Shown here: in pieces, positions 26,233 to 32,906 of the stretch | How the letters are laid out: each line of letters begins with the position of its first letter | How positions within the stretch are numbered: position 1 is the stretch's first letter | NCBI RefSeq assembly: GCF_030680395.1 | Contig: NZ_JAUXVR010000001.1 | Location: 1-45,966 of the forward strand | Direction of reading: 5' to 3' | Length of the DNA: 45,966 nucleotides | DNA from: Methylobacter sp. | GTDB taxonomy: Bacteria > Pseudomonadota > Gammaproteobacteria > Methylococcales > Methylomonadaceae | Position numbers and translations under genes: made by a program | Notes under the pieces: generated by a model | What the model saw: the letters and a program-made list of their open reading frames with translations, nothing else | Told to the model about the DNA's origin: nothing | Database searches by the model: none

Positions 26233-26500
26233 CTACGCCAAGGAGCCCAATATCTTCAGCAACAACTCCTTGATTGGAATTTCGATGGCGAATAGCACCA
26301 GCATCGGAACTGTGGCTGGCAAGATCACAGCGAGGATCGCTGACTTGCCGATGGGCGCCGCTCGCGCATGTTCTTCACGGCCTCGTAAAGACCGACAGTA
26401 TCGGCTACCGGGCCAATTTCCTGGGTCTCCAACAGGGACGAGCCATCCAGTGATTCCCCCAAAATCCAGCGCCGGTGGACAAGACGTCCGTGTTCGTCAT
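26233..26500 (-). pseudogene. Decayed homologue of the multi-spanning membrane protein (C-terminal part)
   Basis: Read on the minus strand in three successive frames, this stretch gives ESLDGSSLLETQEIGPVADT, VGLYEAVKNMR and then AAPIGKSAILAVILPATVP, MLVLFAIEIPIKELLLKILG and a stop at 26233. It aligns with the last quarter of the 396-residue protein at 21494-22684 (DIQSL...GSFEVVQTMRPFPFSKTAVLQ). Two one-base losses, in a G-run near 26450 and near 26360, break the frame. An ATG at 26500 has AGAGGAA upstream, so it may have been a short gene in its own right. The MITE-like element begins 41 bases further upstream. Confidence 0.6.
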
Positions 26501-26540
26501 GTCGTGGTTCCTCTTACGTTTAAGCTGCTAAACAATTACC

Positions 26541-26720
26541 TGATTAGCAAGATGCTTCAGCTAGCGCCAAAAAGCTCGTCATTTTGGCAAGGATGCCGGA
26601 ATCCAGTCACATGGATGTGAGACTATGGCTTGGCATCAAGCCTAAATCAGGCCACAGCGGTATCGGAAAGTTACCATCCCTGCCAGTATGACGGCGCTAG
26701 CTGAAGCGTCTTGCTAATCA
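26541..26720. mobile_element. MITE-like element, copy 1 (180 bp)
   Basis: The ends TGATTAGCAAGATGCTTCAG... and ...CTTGCTAATCA are 28-base terminal inverted repeats with one mismatch (26541-26568 and 26693-26720). The interior is nearly identical to the element at 45759-45966 but lacks one 22-base segment. There is no coding capacity. The subterminal segment with CGTCATT...GGCAAGGATGCCGGAATCC is itself palindromic and resembles dispersed proteobacterial repeats. A target-site duplication was not identified. Confidence 0.85.
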
Positions 26721-27059
26721 AGAACAATTATTAACAAATTTGCGAAATCTTAGCAATTGGACCAAAGGTCAATAGCTAATACCGTAGGATGCAGGGCAAT
26801 CGAGCTTAAATTGGATTGACTTTTATAATCATGGGGCAATCAATCGGTTAGGAATGTGACTCTTTCAAATTTCGTGATTTAATGTAAAAAAGTACGAAAC
26901 AGCCATTTGTATCATATTGATTTCAAATGGTTAAAATTTAAGCGCGATGACCCTGCCGCCCATAAAAGAGTGAATTTTAAGGCTTTTTTGAGATGCTTTA
27001 CCCTGTTTTAGAGAGTATATTTCGTAATGAGACACTGGCGTACATCAAGGAGATTACCC
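26721..27059. other. A/T-rich intergenic region upstream of Rap1a-like gene
   Basis: No gene was recognised. It contains an imperfect TTGGACCAAAGGTCAA dyad at 26757-26772, related to the palindromes at 25874 and 44491, and presumably the promoter of the 27060 gene. A clear -10/-35 pair was not identified. Confidence 0.4.
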
Positions 27060-27446
27060 ATGCAACTAAAACATCTAGCCCCCCTCTTGTTATTCGCTTT
27101 ATTTGTTACTGGAGCCGCAAAAGCCAATGTTACCGATGAAGATTTCGTAGCCCAAAAGACACAAAACTTTCTCAATCTCTGTACTGCTTCGCCGCAGGAC
27201 CCCCATTATCGGGAAGCAATCCATTTTTGCCATGGTTATTTGGTCGGCGCCTATCATTATCATCAAGCCCAGACGGCAGATCAACAGGGAGCGAAGCTGT
27301 TTTGTCCTCCAGAGCCTAAGCCCTCGCGCAACGAGACTATCGCCATGTTTATTTCATGGGCGCAGACACACCCTCAATATATGAACGAAGCACCGGTCGA
27401 AACGGAATTCAGGTTTTTAACCGCAAAATGGCCATGTAAAAAATAA
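27060..27446 (+). CDS. Small secreted Rap1a/Tai-like protein
   Basis: The ATG at 27060 follows AAGGAG by seven bases, and the longer frame from 27027 is not needed. The 128-residue product has a signal peptide (LAPLLLFALFVTGAAKA). The small helical domain carries NLCTASPQDPHYREAIHFCH, GYLVGAYHYHQAQ, FCPPEPKPSRNETIAMFISW and a final KWPCKK. The four-cysteine pattern and the C-x-GY-xxG motif resemble the Rap1a/Tai immunity-protein fold, whose members in Serratia protect against T6SS effectors. No T6SS gene is present, so a general periplasmic role is equally likely. Confidence 0.6.
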   Translation: MQLKHLAPLLLFALFVTGAAKANVTDEDFVAQKTQNFLNLCTASPQDPHYREAIHFCHGYLVGAYHYHQAQTADQQGAKLFCPPEPKPSRNETIAMFISWAQTHPQYMNEAPVETEFRFLTAKWPCKK

Positions 27447-27463
27447 ATGAAAGGGGATACAAC

Positions 27464-27737
27464 GTGAAAAGATTCTCGATTTTAGTCATAGCGATATTAG
27501 TCGTTACCCATTTAGCCGGTTGCGCCGGCATGTCGGATACTCAGCAACGCACTGTAACCGGCGGTTTGGGCGGAGCTGCAGGAGGAGCGATAATTGGCGC
27601 GATCGCAGGCAATGCCGGCATGGGTGGGAGCCGCAATCGGTGCAGCCGCCGGCACCGCAGGCGGGTATTTGTATGGCAAACACAAAGAAGCCGAACAGCG
27701 GGCCTACCAACAAGGGCAAAGAGATGCCTATCGATAG
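27464..27737 (+). pseudogene. Glycine-zipper lipoprotein with frameshift
   Basis: The GTG start at 27464 follows AAGGGGA. The first part has a signal peptide and lipobox (VVTHLAGC) and a glycine zipper (GGLGGAAGGAIIGAIAGNAG). At about 27620-27632 (GGGTGGGAGCC) the frame breaks. In the next frame the family-like sequence continues (AAIGAAAGTAGGYLYGKHKE, AEQRAYQQGQRDAYR) to a stop at 27735-27737. The unshifted frame runs on to 27826 as a Arg-rich tail with no family resemblance. Restoring one base would give a normal 90-residue YMGG-type lipoprotein. A sequencing error in the G-run is possible. Confidence 0.7.
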
Positions 27738-27901
27738 CCGTGATAAACCTGAAAAATAAAAAATACGATGCCGGAACCGGCAGACAATCCGGCGGCTGCG
27801 TCGCCAAAACATGTATCAGTAAATAGGTGCTGCTTAAGCCCGCACCATTGCTTACGTTCCCATATTAAGCAAGCCCCTGTTTTTCTCGATAGTTGTCTTA
27901 T

Positions 27902-28582
27902 ATGCCTACGCTAACCCGGCGGTCAAAAGCCGGCAATTACGCTTTCCTTATGTCCGGTTTACTATTGCTTTTCTTGCTGATGCCTTTGCTAAGCACCTTT
28001 CCCGCCTTGGCAAAGAATGCTTTTTTGATACGGGTTGCCGTGCAGGCTGGATACAGCGGTTTGATGTTGATTGGAGTCTGGGGCCTGCCTCGAGAAAACA
28101 CGTTTTTCAAATTCGGATTAGCGCTTGCTTTGTTGAGCGTTGCGTTCTCCGCCATCGATGTTTTTTATAACAGCATCGTCATCGAATTGTGCATAAAAGC
28201 GGTAGTCCTTTTGTTTTCCGTCACCAGCGCTGTCATTGCGGCCAAGCATGTGTTCGGAGGAACCAGGGTCGATCGCAATTTGCTGTTCGGCGCCATGTGC
28301 GTTTATCTGCTGATGGGTCTTATTTGGGCGATCCTGTACGGATTAATCTTTCAATTTTTGCCGGGCTCGTTCAACGGTATCGAAGTGCTTGACGGCAAGG
28401 CGCCGATGGATACCCTGCTCTATTACAGCTTTGTAACCCTGGCCAGTTTGGGGTACGGAGACATTACCCCGGTTGCGCCGCTGGCGCGGACGCTCGCCTA
28501 TTTCGAAGCGATTGGCGGCCAGCTCTACATTGCAATTATGCTGGCTGGATTGGTAGGGCTTTTTTTGAACGAACGCAGATAA
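27902..28582 (+). CDS. 6TM-type potassium-selective ion channel
   Basis: This membrane protein of about 226 residues has hydrophobic segments at GLLLLFLLMPLLSTFP, VQAGYSGLMLIGVWGLP, GLALALLSVAFSAIDVF, IELCIKAVVLLFSVTSAVI, LFGAMCVYLLMGLIWAILY and LYIAIMLAGLVGLFLN. Between the last two lies the pore loop YYSFVTLASLGYGDITPVAP, with the potassium selectivity filter GYGD. The fourth helix lacks the regular arginines of a voltage sensor and there is no cytoplasmic RCK domain. A TTG at 27893 would add three residues; neither start has a clear ribosome site. It may set membrane potential or osmotic response; this is an inference. Confidence 0.82.
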   Translation: MPTLTRRSKAGNYAFLMSGLLLLFLLMPLLSTFPALAKNAFLIRVAVQAGYSGLMLIGVWGLPRENTFFKFGLALALLSVAFSAIDVFYNSIVIELCIKAVVLLFSVTSAVIAAKHVFGGTRVDRNLLFGAMCVYLLMGLIWAILYGLIFQFLPGSFNGIEVLDGKAPMDTLLYYSFVTLASLGYGDITPVAPLARTLAYFEAIGGQLYIAIMLAGLVGLFLNERR

Positions 28583-28618
28583 CGGCTTAAGGCTACTGCC
28601 CAATGCCGTTAAGCCGTT
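28581..28618. terminator. Hairpin just after the ion channel
   Basis: AACGGCTTAAGGC (28581-28593) pairs with GCCGTTAAGCCGTT (28605-28618) except for one bulged base. It begins inside the stop codon of the channel gene. No T-run follows, so it is a weak terminator or an mRNA-stabilising stem. Confidence 0.5.
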
Positions 28619-28761
28619 CATGGTTCGCCAGGCTTAACTAAACAGTGTTGAACCAATGTCTGACCTCATCAGGCTGAGTTCAAGGTTTATGAATACCTTT
28701 GATGATACGCAGGGCTGCATCGACGTTATCGGCACGAAGAATCAAATCCAGATCACCCCCG

Positions 28762-28782
28762 CCCTCTCCCTGAGGGAGAGGG
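28762..28782. repeat. CCCTCTCCC-TGA-GGGAGAGGG palindrome
   Basis: This perfect 9-3-9 dyad of 21 bases lies between the convergent ion-channel and acetate-kinase genes, 81 bases past the ackA stop. Such CCTCTCCCTGAGGGAGAGG units are common dispersed repeats. Here it may end the phosphoketolase operon transcript. The remainder of 28619-28862 shows no gene. Confidence 0.6.
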
Positions 28783-28862
28783 GGCTTACCGCGTCATACC
28801 GACGTAGCGTAATTGCCTGGGAGATGATCCCCTTCTTTAATGCGATACGATGGATATTGAGT

Positions 28863-30155
28863 CTAAAAATCAGTTGAAGCGGACTCCACGCCCCCATTTG
28901 GCGAACGGGCTTTGGAATGCTCAACTGTTTTTTCGGGTTCAATTAAGACCGAAAGCGTTTCCCGCGCAATCTGCAACTCCTCGTTGGTGCGCACGGCCAG
29001 AACGCGAACGGAATGGCCGCCACGCCCTATATCGCTGATTTCTTCAACTGTCCTGTCATTGGCTGCCGGATCGATGGCGATGCCGAGCTTTTCCAAGCCC
29101 TGACAGACCCGGCTTCGAATCAAAGGCGCGTTTTCGCCGACTCCGCCGGTGAAAACCAGTGCGTCCAGACCGTCCAGCGCAACAAAATAAGCGCCGATAT
29201 ATTTTCGTATGCGATAGCAGTAAACATCCAATGCCAGCCGGGCGCGTTCGTCGCCGGATTGTTCCTCTGCCAGCACTTCGCGCAAGTCGTTGCTGCCGCA
29301 AAAGCCTTTCAATCCCGAATCCCGGTTAAGGGCTTCCTGAAGCTCGTCGGCACTCTGGCCCAGCACCTTTTCCAGATGCAGCGGTATTGCTGCGTCCAAA
29401 TCGCCGCACCGGGTTCCCATGACCAAACCTTCCAAAGGGGTGAAGCCCATCGAGGTATCGATACTGCGTCCGTGCTGTATGGCTGCGGCGCTGGCGCCAT
29501 TGCCGAGATGCAGGGTAATTAAGCCAAGTTCCTCAAGCGGACGCTGCAAATAGTCGGCCGCCCGGTTTGCGACATAGCGATGAGAACTGCCGTGAAATCC
29601 ATAGCGGCGTATGCCATGACGGCTATACCAGGCTTCCGGGACGGCATAGCGAAAAGCGCGGGGCGGCATGCTCTGATGAAAAGCGGTATCGAACACCGCT
29701 ACTTGCGGTACGGACGGAAAAATTTCCCGGCAGGCTTCGATGCCGGTCAGGTTGGCCGGATTATGCAGCGGCGCCAACGGAATCAAATTTCGAATCGTAT
29801 CGATGACCGCCTGATTGATCGCCACCGATACCGAAAAAGCCTCACCGCCATGGACTACGCGATGACCAATCGCGTCCGGCCCCTGCCCGGCTTCAAATCC
29901 GACCGTGCCGCGTAAAACATCGGCAATATGGGCGAAGGCCGCGCGATGGTCGGGGGCTTCGATTTCATTCTGGTTCTCCACCAGTTCGCCTTGGGCATTT
30001 TCTGTGCGATGCCGGATCAGGCTCCCGCTTTCACCGATACGCTCCAACAACCCACCGGCAAGCAGATGCCCCGGCTCCATTGCAAACAGTCCGTATTTGA
30101 TCGAAGAACTGCCGCAATTGATGACCAGTACCTTAGGAGCGCCGCCTTTAATCAC
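28863..30155 (-). CDS. ackA: Acetate kinase AckA
   Basis: AckA converts acetyl phosphate and ADP to acetate and ATP. The family hallmarks are INCGSSSIKYGLF (residues about 12-24), the GHRVVHGGEAF motif, VFDTAFHQSMP (catalytic Asp), YGFHGSSHRYVA, HLGNGASAAAI and VFTGGVGENAP. The length of 430 residues exceeds the usual 400 by a C-terminal tail ending in GGVESASTDF. It is the last gene of the operon and its start overlaps the glgX stop (ATGA). With phosphoketolase at the head of the operon it provides the ATP-forming exit from the phosphoketolase route. Confidence 0.96.
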   Translation of the reverse strand: MIKGGAPKVLVINCGSSSIKYGLFAMEPGHLLAGGLLERIGESGSLIRHRTENAQGELVENQNEIEAPDHRAAFAHIADVLRGTVGFEAGQGPDAIGHRVVHGGEAFSVSVAINQAVIDTIRNLIPLAPLHNPANLTGIEACREIFPSVPQVAVFDTAFHQSMPPRAFRYAVPEAWYSRHGIRRYGFHGSSHRYVANRAADYLQRPLEELGLITLHLGNGASAAAIQHGRSIDTSMGFTPLEGLVMGTRCGDLDAAIPLHLEKVLGQSADELQEALNRDSGLKGFCGSNDLREVLAEEQSGDERARLALDVYCYRIRKYIGAYFVALDGLDALVFTGGVGENAPLIRSRVCQGLEKLGIAIDPAANDRTVEEISDIGRGGHSVRVLAVRTNEELQIARETLSVLIEPEKTVEHSKARSPNGGVESASTDF

Positions 30156-32236
30156 CCACGCGCCTCGAAAACGGCGACCGTGCGTCCGGATATTCGGTAA
30201 GACGAATTTTCGTGAGCCTTCTGCCGATTGCGAGGCATGATGTCATCCGGCTCTGTGCGCGAGGTATCCAGCGCCAAGTGCCATAAACGTCCCGGAATCT
30301 CGGGCAAGAGTGCCTCCACTGTCCGCTCGGACATATTTAAAATGACATACAAATCTTCCTCATCTTCGGCTTGCCCGGCCAAGGTGTAAGCCAAATATTG
30401 AGCGCTAAAATCGAACCATAACGGCTCGTCAAGCCGATAGCCATGCCAAGTAATATCGGGAAGGCCGCGCCCGCCTACCTGCTCGCCGCTCAGAAATTCG
30501 CGCCGGTTCAGATTCGGGTGCCGACGTCTTAAGGCAATCAGCTCCCTGACGAAACGCAGCATATCGCGATTTTTTTCGACCAAGCTCCAGTCAAACCACG
30601 AAAGTTCGTTATCCTGGCAATAGGCATTGTTATTGCCTCTTTGCGTGTGCAGTACCTCATCGCCGGAGAGCAGCATCGGAACCCCTTGGCTTAATAGCAG
30701 GATGCTCATCAGGTTTTTGGCTTGCCGCCGCCTGAGGGTTAAAACTTCCTCATTATCAGTCTCGCCTTCAGCGCCGCAGTTCCAGGATAAATTGTTATCG
30801 CAGCCGTCGCGATTGTCCTCTCCATTGGCTTCGTTGTGTTTACCGTTGTAGCTGACCAAATCGTGAAGCGTGAAGCCGTCATGACAACTGATGAAATTGA
30901 TGCTGTGCAGTGGCAACCGGCCCTCGTCCGCATAAAGGTCGCTGCTGCCGGCAATGCATGATGCCGCTTGGCCGATCAGCCCCGGGTCGCCGCGGACAAA
31001 ACGCCGAATCACATCACGATAGCGGCCGTTCCATTCCGCCCAGCGCAGGCCCGGAAACGATCCCACATCATAAAGGCCGGAAGCATCCCATGCTTCCGCG
31101 ATCATTGGCACCTCGTTTAGCGCATGCGAAAATTCGATCCGCCAAGGCAGCGGCGGATTGGCTAGCGGCGTGCCGTCTTCGCCGCGCGTAAAGACGCTGG
31201 CGAGATCGAAGCGGAAACCGTCGACATGCATCTCTTCGACCCAATACTCTAGGCAATGCACAATGAACTGCGTAACCAGAGGATGATTGCAATTCACAGT
31301 GTTGCCGCAGCCGGTGTAATCGCGATAATAGTTCCGGTTATGCGGATCGAGATGATAAAAAATTTCGTTAATGAAGCCCTTGAAGTTTATCGTGGGCCCA
31401 TCGTAACCGCCTTCCGCCGTATGGTTGAAAACCACATCTAAAATAACGCCGATGCCGGCATCATGCAGGGCTTTAACCAGATCCTTAAATTCATGCGCAT
31501 TCGATCCGAGCTCGGGGTTTATGCAATAGCCGGGGTGCGGACTGAAAAAGCTATGCGTGTTGTAGCCCCAATAATTCTTCAATCCCTTTGCCATCACGAT
31601 GTCCGGCACGCATTGTTCGTCGAAAGCCATAACCGGCAACAACTCAACATGCGTAATACCAAGTTCCTGCAAATAAGGAACTTTATCAATCAATCCTGCA
31701 AACGTGCCGGGATGTCCGACGCCTGCGGAAGGATGGCGCGTAAATCCTCCGACATGCAATTCATAGATCACCGCGCCTTCCAGCCCCCGTTTACAGGCGC
31801 GTTCGTTCGCCCAGAAATAATCCGATTTCGCGACCACGGCCCGATACGATGAGCGGCTTTCGTCATCCGGATCGGACGCGCGGTGCCGATTCCAAAAAAC
31901 ATCGGTAACCGCCTTGGCCCAAGGGTCGATAAGTTCCTTTTTGGCATTGAAGCGTCTCCCCGTCGAAGCCGTATCGCCAGGCCCAAACATGCGCCAGGTA
32001 TAATGGGTTCCGAGCGGAAGCGCTTCGACGAACACATGCCAGAAAAAAAACGACCTGTTCGTTTTGGGATTGAGGCTGATGATCTGAAATGGCTCTGGGC
32101 TTCCGGCAGCTTCATAGAGCAAAAGCTCGGCTCCCGTGGCATGACGGCTGAAAATTGAAAAATTGACACCGGCATCGCTGACTGTGGCGCCGGTAGGTAA
32201 ATACGAACCATCGCTTGATTGGTAGGTAAGAGTCAT
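30152..32236 (-). CDS. glgX: Glycogen debranching enzyme GlgX
   Basis: GlgX hydrolyses alpha-1,6 branches of glycogen limit dextrins left by phosphorylase. An N-terminal CBM48 domain (about 10-110) is followed by a GH13 barrel. The catalytic residues lie in VDGFRFDLASVF (nucleophile Asp), MIAEAWDASG (acid/base Glu) and ISCHDGFTLHD (Asp). The N-terminal GITHVELLPVMAF and GYNTHSFFSPHPGY segments are typical of GlgX/isoamylase. The length of 694 residues is normal. A GGGAG ribosome site lies before the ATG and the histidine phosphatase gene ends 31 bases upstream. Confidence 0.95.
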   Translation of the reverse strand: MTLTYQSSDGSYLPTGATVSDAGVNFSIFSRHATGAELLLYEAAGSPEPFQIISLNPKTNRSFFFWHVFVEALPLGTHYTWRMFGPGDTASTGRRFNAKKELIDPWAKAVTDVFWNRHRASDPDDESRSSYRAVVAKSDYFWANERACKRGLEGAVIYELHVGGFTRHPSAGVGHPGTFAGLIDKVPYLQELGITHVELLPVMAFDEQCVPDIVMAKGLKNYWGYNTHSFFSPHPGYCINPELGSNAHEFKDLVKALHDAGIGVILDVVFNHTAEGGYDGPTINFKGFINEIFYHLDPHNRNYYRDYTGCGNTVNCNHPLVTQFIVHCLEYWVEEMHVDGFRFDLASVFTRGEDGTPLANPPLPWRIEFSHALNEVPMIAEAWDASGLYDVGSFPGLRWAEWNGRYRDVIRRFVRGDPGLIGQAASCIAGSSDLYADEGRLPLHSINFISCHDGFTLHDLVSYNGKHNEANGEDNRDGCDNNLSWNCGAEGETDNEEVLTLRRRQAKNLMSILLLSQGVPMLLSGDEVLHTQRGNNNAYCQDNELSWFDWSLVEKNRDMLRFVRELIALRRRHPNLNRREFLSGEQVGGRGLPDITWHGYRLDEPLWFDFSAQYLAYTLAGQAEDEEDLYVILNMSERTVEALLPEIPGRLWHLALDTSRTEPDDIMPRNRQKAHENSSYRISGRTVAVFEARG

Positions 32237-32267
32237 TGCGTCACTCCCTAAAATTTTGGCTTGGACA

Positions 32268-32906
32268 TCAAGTGCCGGCGCGGTTGCGCAAATGCTCGGG
32301 CATGTAGCTTCGGTCGCCTAAAACTTCCAGCATCGGCCCATAAGCAACAAACTTGATAATCGAAACGGAAGCAGCGGGTGCGTTGATCCGATCCCGGTAA
32401 CGGCCGACATCGATTCCCAACAGGCTACAAAGAATGATGCGGATGGTCGCCTTATGCGATACCACCAGCACATTGCCGGTCTTGTACCTGAACTCGATTT
32501 CCGTAATAACGGGAAGGGCGCGGGCGGCAATCTGAATAGCGGTTTCTCCGCCGGTCGGCGGGTTCCAGGCCGGATCAGTCTGCCAACGGAGATAGTCTTC
32601 CTGGTAAAGTTGCCTGACAGCGTCCTGCTCCTGATCTTCCCACGCGCCATAACTGATTTCACGGAGCCCATCCCTGATCTGCATGGGCAGGCCCAAGGCG
32701 TCGCATAAAGGCCGCGCTGTTGCGATAGCCCTTTTCATCGGACTGACATAAACATCAGTCCAGGGGATCGAACGATAGGCTTCTGAAAAAGAGTGTGCCA
32801 TCCGGTTTCCTTCCGTGGTTAGGTCGATATCCAGATCTCCACAAAAGGCGCCCCGCCGGCTATATTCTGTCTCGCCATGCCGTAACAAATAGATTTTTAA
32901 GCTCAT
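32268..32906 (-). CDS. Histidine-phosphatase-superfamily protein
   Basis: This 212-residue protein has the catalytic motif LLRHGETEYSRRGAFCG, with the phosphorylated His in RHGE. SPMKRAIATARPL carries the second Arg, REISYGAWEDQ the acid region, and VLVVSHKATIRIILC the second His. These are features of the phosphoglycerate-mutase/alpha-ribazole-phosphatase branch. A cofactor-dependent mutase or a broad phosphatase both fit. Its start overlaps the glgP stop (ATGA), and its position between glycogen phosphorylase and debranching enzyme suggests action on a sugar phosphate. The substrate is not identifiable from sequence. Confidence 0.85.
   Translation of the reverse strand: MSLKIYLLRHGETEYSRRGAFCGDLDIDLTTEGNRMAHSFSEAYRSIPWTDVYVSPMKRAIATARPLCDALGLPMQIRDGLREISYGAWEDQEQDAVRQLYQEDYLRWQTDPAWNPPTGGETAIQIAARALPVITEIEFRYKTGNVLVVSHKATIRIILCSLLGIDVGRYRDRINAPAASVSIIKFVAYGPMLEVLGDRSYMPEHLRNRAGT

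Noticed and set aside
26093-26620. 175-codon plus-strand frame spanning the decayed gene and the MITE
   Set aside because: The opposite strand gives a clear homologue of the membrane protein, and the frame runs into the mobile element.
27060-28582. Toxin-immunity or phage-defence island around the Rap1a-like gene
   Set aside because: No nuclease, NTPase, toxin or secretion component is present; the neighbours are a lipoprotein and an ion channel.
28762-28782. Classical rho-independent terminator of the ackA operon
   Set aside because: The stem is strong but no T-run follows on the minus strand; kept only as a palindromic repeat.
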